Assembly (NCBI GenBank): GCA_025558075.1 | Contig: JAHLKF010000034.1 | Location: forward strand, 93,522 to 157,521 | Length of the DNA: 64,000 nt | From: Gaertneriomyces semiglobifer | Lineage: Eukaryota > Chytridiomycota > Chytridiomycetes > Spizellomycetales > Spizellomycetaceae | Direction: 5' to 3' | In this document: positions 25,501 to 37,237 of the stretch, in pieces | How positions within the stretch are numbered: the stretch's first letter is position 1 | Layout of the letters: every line of letters begins with the position of its first letter | The notes under the pieces: generated by a model | Database searches by the model: none | What the model was told of the DNA's origin: nothing | Seen by the model: the letters and a program-made list of their open reading frames with translations, nothing else | Program-made: the position numbers and the translations under genes

Positions 25501-28500
25501 AAACCTGCAGCGGTATCATCACCGGACGTCTCCTGCTCCCCAACCGTCGTGGGTCTCGCATGCGTCGTCGTTTCACTTATACCCCTCATCGCCGCCAACC
25601 TCTGCAACTGCGGCGGCATCATCGTCGCCTGTAACCCGCTAATGGTATTCGCTCGCGGCCGGCGCACCTTGGGTTCTTCCTCCGACGCAGCCACGGGGGT
25701 TACACCCGTACTCGCCATCGCAGTACCGGCCGTTGATCCCCCACTAGTAGCAGTAGTCGTGGTGGTTGTGGTAGTAGAAGTGGTGGTGGTGGTTTGACCC
25801 GCGCCAACTGGCACATTGGTAGGAACAAACGGTCCCGTATATTCTTCTCCAGTAACAAACGGATGTAACCGTGCTTGATGAGGTGTCCATCGTTCAAACG
25901 GGTTCAGCGCCAACAACCCTTGCAAGAAATTAATAAAACACTCGCGGCTTCTCGTTTCTGTATAAAATAAAACAAAACCCTCAAGGTTAGATATAAAATA
26001 GGACTTTCTTTTTCCAGCAGAAAGTTGAACTACTACTGTTCGTTTTTTTTTTTTTGTGGGTGACGGTGGTGCCGTTTTAAACGTTAGAAGATATCTGACC
26101 TTTTGCGATTTCATGCGGCGTCGCATTCTTCCGTGGCCTAGGATACCCATTAATCACTTCTGCCAAGGTGTTTCCAGTAAAATAGCGTTTGGACGGTTGC
26201 TCCACATTTCCCGATTGCTGAGGGGAAAAACGAAAAGAACACAAACACAACGTTAAAACCCAACCAAAACCCTTCCTTGTCCCACTCCCCGGAGAAACAT
26301 CCCAAGAGCGACGGACAGACAAACAGACAGAGAGAGAGAGAGAGAGGGAACGAGAACCGTTTTCCCATACCTTCATATACGCCTCCACAGTCTTCATCAC
26401 ATACTTCACTTTCCCGCCGGGTCCCGCGAGCTTCTCAAAAAACAGTTTTGCCTGCTTCCCTTTCTCACACATATACGTCGGCGGGACACCCAACATCTCC
26501 ACAATCCTCGATATCTGATTATACTCCGAACTCCCCGGAAACAACGGCAGTCCCAAAAACAATTCCGCGGCAATACACCCCAACGACCACACATCAATCG
26601 AAGACGTATACGGTAGTCCAAGCAAGACCTCGGGTGATCGATAGAACCGTGATTGGATGTAAGTATACACCGTCTGGTTCTCATGACACGCCGATCCAAA
26701 ATCGATGACTTTGATACTGGGTGATTCGAGGTTCTTTAACAGGATGTTTTCGGGTTTGAGATCGCAGTGTAGGATCCGGGCGCGACTGAGGAGACAGAGG
26801 GCGTCGAGGATTTGTTTGACAAAGATGCGGACGAGGTTGGTGGAGAGGCCTCGGAACTGGTTTTGTTTGATCAGTTCGTAGAGGTTGACGCTGAGCATTT
26901 CGAATACGATGCAGAGATGGCTGTGGTGGATAAAGTGGTCTTTCATGCGTACGAGATGGTGGGTATCTTTGGGATCCATCGTATGATTCAACTGTGGAAA
27001 AATATCAAATTAACAAAAACACCAAATGTTTAAGTACAACCTCCAATGACTGACCAATTCCAGAATGGCAACTTCCATCAACGACTGGTTATGATAAGCC
27101 GGCTTATTCTTAATAATCTTGACAGCAACAAGCTCCTTTGTCTTGATATTCACGCACTTCGCAACCTGCCCAAACGTTCCCTGTCCAAGCACATCCAAAA
27201 TCCTATACCTAAAACCAAAAAAAAACCAAAGGAGAAATCTCATCAGTCAAACATTTCTCACCAAAAAAAACAAACGTTGGACAAACACATACTGTCTACC
27301 CTCCTGACTCCCAACAATATCATTCACATACAACAAATAATCCCAATCCTCATTATCCCGTCCATTATTATGCACAGCCTTCGACGGTTTGGTGAGCACG
27401 CGTCGCGGGTTATGCGTAGGTTGGTAGCTAAAATCCGGGTTGACACGCATATACGTCGACAGCAAGTTGGCAGTCAAATGATGGATGATCGGTACGCCTC
27501 CACTCGCTTTCAATTTACACCTGCACTCGGCCCACCGTGTTGTCGGTTTGACAAAGCTGCGTGTCTTTTTGGGGATGGGGAGGTCGGCTTTGGGTCCTGT
27601 GATGGCGTAGTCGTGGCGGTGTTTTCCGAGGAGATAGGTTTGTCGCATCCGCTCGAGTTGGTGTAGGTTGGGGTTGCCTAATGGGGACGGGGAGGAGGGG
27701 ATGGGATCTGTGTATTGGGATGTGGGTGTTCGAGGAGATACGGAGACATTAGGGAGACGCGTGGAGATATGCAGACGGGAAGATGTGCGAGGTTGCGAGT
27801 TGGTGGTATGTGTGGGTGAAGACCCCGAGGGGGTCGTGGGTATGGCAGATGTACGTTGATGATGGTGAGACAGATGCGGATGGTGTTGTGTCGGTGGAGG
27901 TGACACGGGTGGCGGACCCTTCATAAAAACGCAAATAGAAATCAAGAAATCAACGATCAGCGTTTAGCCCAGTTGACACTTTGTCAAAACGCCACAACGC
28001 GACACCAACACACACCTGCGAACTCGGCGATACCGCCACTCCCATTCCATACCGTGGGGAGGACCCTACACCCATTCCACTAGCAGTAGTAGCAGGCACA
28101 GGAATCTGCGAAGACACTTTTCGCGTTTTCGAACTCCCACCACTTATCGTCGTCATTATCGGGGAACTATTCGAAACATCCCTCTCCCCCTCCTTTCGAA
28201 CCACCAACCCACCCGGCATCGTCTCCATCCCATCCATCTCTCCATCCACAACCATCCCCCTCTGTTGTTGCTGTTGCTGCTGCTGCTGACTCCTATGATG
28301 AAACCCATACGTTGCAGTAGCAGGCAAGGGCAGTTCATCCGTCGACGCAGGCCTAAACGATCGTACACCACCCACTAACAAAGAAGGTGACGTCGGCGAT
28401 CCAGTATGCGTCCCCTGATGATTATGTGATTGTTGTGATTGTCGTTGGTTGGACGTGTGTGGTCGACTACTATGCGTTTGTGAATGTGGATGTGTGTGTG

Positions 28501-28597
28501 GATAGGGAGGCGTTAACCCCGTGTTGTCTTCTGAGATATTGATGATTTGGAATTCCGACACGGGGTGCGAGGAGGAGGACGTAGTTGAAGACGTCAT
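22506..28597 (-). CDS. YAK1: YAK1-type DYRK family protein kinase
   Basis: The gene starts at the ATG at 28597 and is cut by at least five introns (near 27.9-28.0, 27.25-27.3, 27.0-27.05, 26.2-26.4 and 25.95-26.1 kb), with donors such as CAG|GTGTGTG. A Gln/His/Ser-rich N-terminus leads to NEDWDYLLYVNDIVGSQEGRQ, the YAK1 pre-kinase motif. The kinase follows: DVLGQGTFGQVAKC (Gly loop), VAVKIIKN, LHCDLKPENILLKN (catalytic loop), VIDFGSACHE (DFG) and the activation loop YTYIQSRFYRSPE with the YxY autophosphorylation site. After NPFERWTPHQARLHPFV comes an approximately 1100-residue low-complexity tail with polyQ, polyP and Ser runs. YAK1 links nutrient and cAMP/TOR signals to growth arrest. The tail is much longer than in yeast but open throughout, with an NLS-like KKRGSWLRRRRE at its end. 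Confidence 0.9.
23520..23560. repeat. CAG/CTG-type trinucleotide tract encoding polyQ in YAK1
   Basis: A run of TGT, TGC and CTG units on the plus strand encodes about eleven consecutive Gln on the YAK1 strand. A second similar tract lies at 28264-28287 in the YAK1 N-terminal exon. Such tracts are prone to length change. They are within the coding frame and do not disturb it. Confidence 0.8.
26328..26347. repeat. (AG)n microsatellite in a YAK1 intron
   Basis: About twenty bases of alternating AG lie in the intron that follows the YAK1 kinase lobe exon ending in VMKTVEAYMK. A simple repeat with no other inferred role. Confidence 0.7.
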
Positions 28598-30131
28598 TTT
28601 TCGAAAGGTTTGAGATGAAATGGAAATTCAGCGTTCTCGTTTGTAGTGTCTGCGGGTTTGGGTTGTAAATCGGGGTGTTCACTTCTTTTATGTAATAAGG
28701 TGGCGACGAGTTGAGGGTTACAGAGTCCAAGGGCCCAGGTCACAGTACTGGTGTAAGTGTAGTAGTACCCCTTCTCTCTCTTCACACTTGTCTCTTCTCT
28801 CGATTCTCTCGTTTCTCGGTCTGTCTTCGCGTCAAAAGGGAACACCATAAAGTGTTTTTGGCGGTTCAACAAAACGGTTCACGATTCCATCCTTGCTACC
28901 TAATATGACGAACTCAACACCCTCAACACTTTCAAGACTCTCAACACTTTCAAGACTCAAGATGGATCGTGGCAACAAAAAGCGACCACCTCAGTTTCCC
29001 AAACGCGCCAAACACACACTCTCTCTCTTTACTGTCGAATGTCGAACGTCGAATGCTGATCAGAAACGTCGAGACCCTCCACTCCATCCACCAGCGAAAG
29101 AAAGACTTCTATAATCTACATAACAAAGTATACAAAGTCAGTCTCCAAAACAAGAAAAACACAAACCCTCATATCGATCTGCTACCACCCCCAACTCTCA
29201 CACATATCACACAAACCCACACACACTATCCTCATACTCTTCTCACCCACCACTACTAAACGCAAAGAAAAAATACCCACCTCTCAGTACTTCGCGTTTT
29301 CCCGATCTCTCCACTCTCACAACAACAAACACTTAATTCCCAAAGACCATACCACAAAACCCCCCGTTCCTTCTATGTCACTCACTCCACCAAAAAAACC
29401 AGAAAAAAAAACAAAACCTCCCCTCCTTCTAAAATCAATCCTTATGACAACTCTTCACCCATCCACCAACTATCTCACACACACAACCCAAACTGCTAAT
29501 AACGGTTCCCCACTCGCAACCACACACACACGCATAGTGTGATTGATAACGCGTGCTGAGTCATTGGTGGTAGGGTATTGGCCATACCGCGCGCCCTTAA
29601 TCCCCGCTTATTATTTACATTCCCCCTTCGCGCAGACGGTAACCCCACCGAAAAGCGTGAACCAGTACCACACAACAGACATATGGAACAAAGTATTTCA
29701 AAAAGCAACATATCAGTATACTAAAATGTGGTTAACCAAATAACAATCTATGTGATCCCCTTTCCCTTTTCCTACCGCCTATCGGATTCTACAGACCGGA
29801 GGGGCAAAAACAGGGATCTAGTTCAGAAAAACTATATATAAAGCTGATGTATATCTTCCCAAACCTAACATTATCTCCAAAACTACAATCAAAAAGTGAA
29901 AAAAATCAATTAGGAGGCGGGGTGCGGCGTGGAAGAAAAGCAATTATCAAAAAAAGGTAACATGGGGCGGTGGCGGAGGAGTAGGTTGGTGGGAAAACCG
30001 TAAAGAGGTGGGGAAGAGTCGTGAAAACAGTGGTGGTGGAAACAGATCATAGATCAACCATGATAAAAATCCACAAAAAAGTCGGTGTCGCATTTCGAGG
30101 GGCCATCACATCACGATAATCAGCATGACGC
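28598..30131. other. Intergenic region, low complexity
   Basis: About 1.5 kb upstream of YAK1 and downstream of the tyrosinase. It is rich in CA/CT tracts (for example 29140-29480) and A-runs. Direct short repeats of a CAACACTTTCAAGACT type occur at 28920-28960. Short frames exist but look like translated simple sequence. It presumably contains the long YAK1 5' leader and the tyrosinase 3' UTR. Confidence 0.5.
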
Positions 30132-32088
30132 TCACAACCATCCTAAAGCAACAACACCCGCCATGACACCCACAACACTGGTGTACCCCACACTCGAGCC
30201 TCCACTCACAACAGACGGATCCGCCTCACCGCGTCCGCTCTCTCCCTGCTTGACACCAATGTACCCACGGTCCTGATCGTGCTTGGGCATGGGCATCACG
30301 GGCGTGTCACCCTGCTTGACGTGCTCAATGGCTTCCTTACTAATGTCTTGCACAGTCTGTTGCAGCTCGGCCTTTTCTTCGGGAGTGGCCTTGGGGAAAG
30401 ACATGTCAATCCACCAGTCGGGCAAGGGAGGCGGGAGGATGGAGATGGGTTCGTAAGAGGGAGGGTAGTATGCGGGTGGCGGGGTGTAGACGGGCGTCTG
30501 GTCGTCCGTGTCCGGAACGGGGACAGCAGTGTTCTCAGGGACGGGCGCAACAGCAGTAGCAGAGGTTTCTTCGGGAGAAAGGGTGGCGGGAGTGGGTTCC
30601 GCTGGAGCCGATGACACTGGCACATCTTGAGAGGGAGCGGGGTAGCCGGGTACTTCGTATCCGGGGTACGGATACGCGGGCGATTCGTAACCGGGGTACT
30701 GCGGTGCCGGGGCAGTCGCCGTCTCCTCGACGCTCACAGTGGTGCTTTCCACAGCAGCAGTCGTGGTAGATGAGACCTCTTCGGTAGTAGCAGTAGCAGC
30801 TGCGGACGAGGAGGCCACAATGGAAGAAGCAGCAGAAGAAGAAGAAGCGGGAAGAGTGGATGAGGCAATAGGGGACACAATTGCAGGTGTGGCAGGCTTA
30901 GCGGATGTACCCGTGGCGGTGGGAACAGCACTGGTTGCGGCGATGGTAGAAGCAACAGCACTGGTTGTGGTGGTGGTGGAAACAACAGCACTGGTGGTGG
31001 TGGTGGTAGTAGAAACAACAGCGCTGGTCGTAGTCGTGGTAGAAGTAGCAACGGCACTGGTGGTAGTAGTAGTAGTGGTGACAGGCTTGACGGGGAGTTT
31101 GACGGGTTCACCCGGACGCGCATACATGACACACATGTCGGCAATGTCCACGACATCGGCGACGGTCACTCCCGGGAAGGAGGGCAGGCCCGTCTTGGGA
31201 GTCATCTTTTTCTCAGTGTAATCCATACCGGCAACATGCCATGTAATGTCGGTTTTGCCTGCAGCGGCCCAGGCCAACTGGGCGTCGGCAAACTGCTTGT
31301 CCACATTGGCATGATGGAGGAAAAAGGCCGGGTCCGAGGGAGAGTTGTTGGTCGACATGTGACCCAACTGTTTGTCGCTGCCACCGAGGGCAACGTGAAA
31401 GGTGCCATGGTACAATTCCGTTTCCTTGGCGTACCTGGCAAACCCTTCGGCACGCTCTTGCAAGGAGCGACGGTAGATTTCACCATAGACTTCGGCGGGG
31501 TGGAGGTCACGATCAAACTTGGGGTAAGTAAATCCTCTTCGCAGGCCCGAGTTGGGGTAGGATCTGGCGTTGAGGGTGATGCCACCCAAGACACCGTCCT
31601 TGACGCCGGCGCCCTGGATACCGCGACCAAGGACATCCCAGATGGGGTCTGCAGCATACTGGGCGGTTTGCCATTGACGCTCGTGAGCCCAGTAAGGAAA
31701 GGCAAAGTTGGGGTCAATTTCCTGGAGCTTTTGCTCTGCCCAAGCGACAAAGTAGCGGTGCCAGTAGAGAAAGACGGCGTTACCGTGAATTTGGGAAGCA
31801 GCCTGCAAGTGGACGTCTGACATGGTATCCCAGAGGGACTTTTTCGTTGCGGGATCCACGATGCGAGTGGCCTGCTGAATGGTGGAGCGGTAGACGGCCC
31901 AGTCGGCAGCGGTCATGTCATGAATTTCCTTACGAACAGTGATTTTGTCGCAGTGAGCGTATGGACTGGTAGTAGGAGGTGCCAGAGCCTCAGCGTCTGT
32001 TGCCTGTTGTTGTTGTTGTTGAGCGAAAGCGACATTGCTTGCCACACAGGCCAAGGCGAGCGTAGCTGTTGCGGACGAGACCTTCATG
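30132..32088 (-). CDS. Secreted tyrosinase with Thr/Ser-rich stalk and C-terminal anchor
   Basis: The ATG at 32088 begins a signal peptide (MKVSSATATLALACVASNVA, then FA). The catalytic domain has the type-3 copper pattern: HLQAASQIHGNAVFLYWHRY gives CuA histidines, with FPYWAHERQW following, and the CuB block HMSTNNSPSDPAFFLHHANV carries the H-N-S-P-x-D-P-x-F-x-x-H-H motif. This enzyme oxidises mono- and diphenols to quinones, usually for melanin. After the domain come Thr/Ser/Val repeats (TTTTTTSAVA-like units), tandem YPGYE-type repeats, a helical DMSFPKATPEEKAELQQ block, and a hydrophobic C-terminus (SVVGVMAGVVALGWL) consistent with a GPI anchor. The anchor suggests a wall- or membrane-bound enzyme; that is inference. 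A single exon. Confidence 0.88.
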
Positions 32089-33590
32089 GTGTGTTTGTAG
32101 TGTTGGGTTTGAATGACCAGCAATCTGCCCCTCTATCTATCTATCTATCTATCTATCCAACCGCCTGTCTCCTCTCTATTCTATCTATGCCTATGCGTAT
32201 GTGGTATATGCCGAGAGTAAGTGAGTGCGTGAAATAAGTGGCAAGGAGGCAAAAGCGGGCGAAGGGCGGCAAAGGGGGTTGGTGGTGTACGTATTTATTG
32301 AATACCACTTTGCTACTAACTACTAGTTACTATCATAGTATGGATACTACTTATTATTCGTAGCTGATCGCTAGTAAGTAAACAGGCAACATGAACACAA
32401 ACAGGGCCCCCGTTTTCCCCTTATTACGAGTGAGTGGGTTATGAGAAAGGTATCCGCCTGCCCCCCCCATAATGCATATGCATATGATCCACGCTGCGAA
32501 CGCACAGAGGGGAAAACAGCGCAAAGAACACTAATTCGCACAACACAAAAACACACACGAACGCGCAAATTGGTCGCCCGCAACGCCACTCTTGTGTTCC
32601 CCAGTCCAGTGAGTGGTGGGTGGCTTATCGTTTGTATTGCGTAAGCATGGGGAAGGGGTGATTATGTGATGGGGTGATTATGTGATCATGGAAGGCATGC
32701 AAATGGTTGATCTTGAGAGCACTGCTGCTGGGGCACTGAGAGGACGTGGGCCATCTTGCGTTGAATTGAACTGACATTCACGACAGGAAAAGGACGCTTG
32801 GAACCTCTGATCTATATATATATCTACGAGGGAGGGTTTCTCAACTTGCAGCTCAATGTTACAATGAGTTCCGTCGGGAGGGGGAGGCGCCATTTGATGG
32901 ATTTCCAGTCACTATGAGTGGATCTTTCTCTCCTCTCCCACTGATGTCTATTAGCTACCCTTTCTCACTATAGGCAACGTCGCCAGAGTACAACCTGCTC
33001 GAAAAATATGTGACAAGCGCCTGATTACCGTACGATAATGGATATACATAGATCTCAAAGGGACAAAGGCGACCTTGCTTAGATGTGCTGGGGACTACAA
33101 TGCGCTCGAAGCTGTTTGTCAGAAATATGTTGTGGGCTTCGAGCAAAGTCAAGATCAAACACATGGAAAGAATAGCACGTTGGGACCGACCGGAGGGATC
33201 GAGAAAATGTCGGCCAATTCGCATGAATTGCACTACAATACGCGTGCCCCGCTTACATAATACCCGGACATGTTCGGGCGCTCTTACTCCAACTCACCAC
33301 TATGTGCTACGCACGACTTCCCTCCTGATCCAGCCATTCTCTCTCTGTGGACATGGACTCGGAGACCCGCTCTTCTAAAACCCAACGTGATGCTGCACCA
33401 CATTGAATGTGATACAGCAACTTGCGAGCACAGGCTGGAACTGAGAGTGGGCTCTTTCGACATATGGTAGGTCGCTGCCGACCAGACGTCCGTATGGTTG
33501 TACCGAACTTTGTACTACTGAATTCGTCATGCAGATGGGCATAGAAGAGTTGATGAGGTCTAGATCTACATATACAATCGTATAATCTCG
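32089..33590. other. Intergenic region upstream of tyrosinase
   Basis: About 1.5 kb without a supported gene. It begins with a (TATC)n tract at 32133-32156, contains a doubled GGTGATTATGTGAT unit near 32659-32690 and a TATATATATA stretch near 32815. Short frames on both strands (for example around 33100-33450) have no family pattern. Confidence 0.5.
32133..32156. repeat. (TATC)n microsatellite
   Basis: Six consecutive tetranucleotide units in the presumed tyrosinase 5' leader or promoter. Confidence 0.8.
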
Positions 33591-34450
33591 CTATTCGACA
33601 GGTCGAGCAAGCGATTCATTGAATGCTCGGACGGAGTCCTCCGCCGTCTTGTCTTCTCCAACCATGCTTTCGTAGAGTTGATTTTCCGCCAGCTGTTCTT
33701 TCGTCAGCGGAATGTAATGCAAAACGTACTGCTGGCCGCCTTGACCACCACCTTGCGCAGCCGTGTCGCCGCTTGCTTCCAAGGTCTGGTGCAGGTATTG
33801 AGTACCCTGACGGCCGGTTTCACCTAGCGACGCATCGGTCCTACTACTGCCGTTTGAAACACCGCCACCGCCACCGTCACCATCGTCGGCCGGCTTTGCA
33901 TCGTCAATCAACATGAAGTTGATAAGTGAAGTGCCCAAAACTCCCGCGGCATGAGCTGTGAGGAGATTCCAAAATGGCGCATTCCGATGGGACAGATCCA
34001 GGCGCAATGGCTTCCCATCGAACGGGGCCATCTCCGCGTGGCCCATAGGGTTTCGGATGATAAAGCCTTTCTCTTCCGGGATTACGCACCACTGGCCGTC
34101 GTCGAACGTGTGGTGATGGTTCGGGCACATGAGCAAGCCGTTTCTGGGGTCATGGACCCCTCGGTTGTTGCGAGGAATCCTACGGGTACGCACTAGAAAC
34201 TGCCACTGAGGGACCACTTAGGCTCTATGATCATTGGGACTGACAACCGGGCAGACGGAACTGGACCTACTCTAGAATTGGCCGACTTCGGAACGATATG
34301 GCAATGATCCACCCAAAGCGAGAATCCGCAAACGACGCATTTATGCCAGTCACACTCGTTGATTTCTGCATCAAACCGCCCCGTCGAGCAAGCGCTTTGG
34401 ACGTCATCCGAGTGCGTGTTATCGACCGCAACATACTGGATGGTATACAT
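33591..34450 (-). CDS. HNH_2-type nuclease-domain protein of fungal type
   Basis: Two exons: the ATG at 34450 to about 34267, then 34192 to 33591, around a probable 74-nt intron (GT at 34266, CTAG acceptor at 34193). The join places WHKCVVCGFSLWVDHCHIVP in front of RIPRNNRGVHDPRNGLLMCP and NHHHTFDDGQWCV, which is the full HNH_2 pattern with zinc-binding Cys pairs and the catalytic His. The rest is Gly/Gln-rich with a helical end. Fungal genomes carry many such proteins of unknown role; some lie near mobile elements. The donor used here is a weak GTCCAG; an alternative GTAGGT seven bases earlier gives the wrong phase. It lies about 2 kb left of the virus-like block and shows host-like splicing. 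Confidence 0.65.
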
Positions 34451-36681
34451 TATTCTGTGCGTTCACGTACATATAGTAAGAAGGACAGCATGGGGATTTT
34501 GGGGGTGAAAACAGAATTTTTATGTGGATGCGAGGCGGCGCTTTTCCAAAGAACAAAAGGACAGCCTCAGTTAATTTTAATGTTTCTAAGAATAGAGGTG
34601 GACTGTTTGGGAAGACAAATCCAGGCAGTAGATATCGAGAATATTATTAGATGTGCCCATGCGGTATAATTATTAACTTAACAACAGAGAGATGATTGAT
34701 ACCTACATATTTCAGATTTCAGATGAAGAAAATGACGAGGGAGATGAGAGAGACCAGGATTCACAGGCGTTCCTTTATACGAAGTACTTAAGCTAAGCGT
34801 TTTAGGCCAAATCTCAAAAATTGTTTATAGCATTAATTTGGACCCAAAAAGGACGCTTAAAACGGTTTCACAGTAAAAACGGATGAAAAACGGCCTCCGG
34901 AACGCTTTGGGTTTGCTATTAGAAGCATGCAACAAAGCAGTATACAGTGGTGGAACGCAAGTTTACAAAACTTCTACAATTTAAACAGCATGAGGAAGTC
35001 CCTACATTTGCAAAATTGTCATCAATCATGACCACCCACCATCTTCTATGAATCTGTCACCGACAAAAGATACTACTTTACTGATCTGACCGTTGATGCT
35101 TGTGTGTTTTATTGGACCTTTTCTATTGCATCCAGACGCAGCACGACGTTTCCATGGAAGAAAATTCGCTCGGAAGCCTTGCCGAAGTATGCATACGATG
35201 ATGAGGCCTTCTCTAGCAAGGGAACTTTCATTTCGCGCTTACTCAGTGACTTATAACAATACTGTGTCCTAATTTATCAAGTCGTCTGCATAAGATTTAC
35301 GCTCTCCAAGATCTGAAGTTAAAATCCAGAGGCTGCTAGAATCTCGCCTCCGAGTCCTAGGAAATCCTCCCTGATATTGTTTCACGATGCACAAGGCATC
35401 TACACATGGTAGCTTCGTGGCACTAGCTTTTCAGCTATCAAAATAATGCCTGGATGCTAAACATCAGTACAATTACTACTACGCATTTGATGGTTTTGAT
35501 CTTGGCAATTGACAGCTCGCACAGTTTTCAACAAGGTTTAAAAGTTCGCAGCGGAGTGAGCATATGCGCATGTCAGTAACGTGCCATGAATTTGTTTCCG
35601 ACTCTGGAAAAACTAGTTATGCTACGATCGACATCACACCTGCACCCCTTGCAACTTCATACGTACAAAACCCACTACCGGTTACCATCGCCCCACCTAG
35701 TAATAATGCCCTCAGTTCAGCTTTCGGAATGCAATTCAGTTACAAGCCAGTGTCGAGTCGCCGTTTCTTCGCTTAAAGGGATCGCTGTTGTTGGCGGACA
35801 ACGTATGTATATATTGTAGCATTTGAGTTTGTTTCAGCATAGTAAGGTAGGCCCTAACCTCCCTTTTCTTTAGAATTTACCACAAGCGCAAAATCCTTCA
35901 CCAATTCTCTCCTGACGTAACCTCAACACCCCACAACATCACATACCATCATCCACTCCCCACATTTTGCAAACGAAACAGAGATCGTGCAGTCAACCAC
36001 GTCCGCGATCAACCAAACAGGATTTGCTTGAAGATAAATCCAATGATGGCATTGAGTGCAGTCCAAGAGGGCAGGGTATACTTGGGTTACCTGCTGTATC
36101 CACAAGAATTCGACAATCCCACCCCCATAAGTTCCCCGGCGAACCCCACTGCGGACACATCAGCGACACCCACCCTGCAATACAGTTTTGCCGCGCCTGA
36201 TCCAACGAATCCCCCGTTTCGCCGCTTGCGAGATCCCAAATACCACCCGGTGCTTATATATGTTTTCTACCCCGATCAAAACGAAGCGAGAGAGAAGGGG
36301 GTATGATAGTTTGTAACACCTTTTTCGGTATCGATAACGCAAAAGTGGGCGCGGAAGTGGAGTACATTTCGGATAGATTTCATAGATTTCGGATAAATTG
36401 CATAGATTTCGGGGAAAGCGCGTTTTCATAGAAAAGAAAGGAAACAATGGAAATGTATGAAAGTTTCGTGAAAGAAATAGAGTTTGGATTGTGCGTGCGA
36501 CCCAGGGGAACGGAAGAGAGTGACTCATAGTACGCCACACAGCCACAAAGAGTTTCGGACACTCTGGTGTCGTTTATGGAAACTCATAGAAGGTTTTGGA
36601 ATATTTTGAGAGGGTTTTACCCGACAGAGTCATTTATTAAATAGTCAGGTTGTACGTTGACAAACATTCTTCGACAAAGCT
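34451..36681. other. Anonymous AT-richer region leading into the virus-like block
   Basis: About 2.2 kb without a supported gene. Frames at 35564-35819 and 36028-36306 are short and unlike any known protein. The left half contains an acidic stretch near 34720-34770 that could be a gene relic. At 36366-36412 a CATAGATTTCGG-like unit is repeated three times, and a GGTATCGATAAC sequence lies at about 36330. The left boundary of element 1 is probably within 36.3-36.6 kb, but no terminal inverted repeat was found by eye. Confidence 0.4.
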
Positions 36682-37158
36682 CTACCAGACCATCTCCGCA
36701 GACAACATTTCACCATAGAAGGAACGAAGATTGTCATGACCAAAGTCCATGATGATGGTACCAAAGAGGGACGCACATATTGCACAAAATAGCAAATGGA
36801 CTTGAGGTTGATATTGCAAGTGTCCGGAAGGTACACCAGGCTTAAAGTAATGTTCCACATCGTAGAGCAATTTTGGCTTATCAGAACCTTCGAGAATCAC
36901 ATAGGTTTGATAGCGACGACACCGAAGACCCGAGCCTCTTAACTTGGTGACATATGTTCGTTCATCGAGAACAGGACCTAACAAGCTTGCCATGGGACCA
37001 ATGCGTTGAGCAAGACGGGTTCGAAAATGAGCGCGTAAACGCTGTGGAGTAAAAAGCTTCTCGAAGGTCCGAATACGATCATACATATGGTCCTTGGCGC
37101 GGATCCCGAAAATGAGTTTTCGAAGCTCCACAGGAAGATCGTCAAAGGTCGCTGGCAT
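36682..37158 (-). CDS. F-box-like small protein of element 1
   Basis: The ATG at 37158 begins FDDLPVELRKLIFGIR, which has the L-P-x-E-L-x-x-x-I-F spacing of an F-box start. The remainder of the 158 residues is basic and then hydrophobic near HLLFCAICASLFG. It is divergent from the next gene with only about 80 bases between ATGs, suggesting a shared promoter. F-box proteins recruit substrates to SCF ubiquitin ligases, and viruses sometimes encode them. The assignment rests on a short motif and is tentative. Confidence 0.4.
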   Translation of the reverse strand: MPATFDDLPVELRKLIFGIRAKDHMYDRIRTFEKLFTPQRLRAHFRTRLAQRIGPMASLLGPVLDERTYVTKLRGSGLRCRRYQTYVILEGSDKPKLLYDVEHYFKPGVPSGHLQYQPQVHLLFCAICASLFGTIIMDFGHDNLRSFYGEMLSAEMVW

Positions 37159-37187
37159 GGCAGGTTGAGGAGATTGCTATTATGAGG

Positions 37188-37200
37188 TGCATATAAAAAG
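37188..37200 (+). promoter_or_regulatory. TATA box in divergent promoter
   Basis: The sequence GCATATAAAAAGA lies 38-50 bases before the ATG at 37238 and within the 80-base gap between two divergent element 1 genes. It matches a TATA box. Similar TATAAAA boxes occur elsewhere in element 1. Confidence 0.45.
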
Positions 37201-37237
37201 AGTAGAGTTTGTGAAATGGAAAAACCAACATGTAACA

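Noticed and set aside
24690..25800. Several long plus-strand frames opposite the YAK1 tail
   Set aside because: They are His/Thr/Arg- and Ser/Pro-rich shadows of the low-complexity YAK1 coding strand.
36028..36306. 92-residue plus-strand frame as leftmost gene of element 1
   Set aside because: Pro/Ala-rich without family pattern; it could be real, but nothing supports it beyond an open frame.
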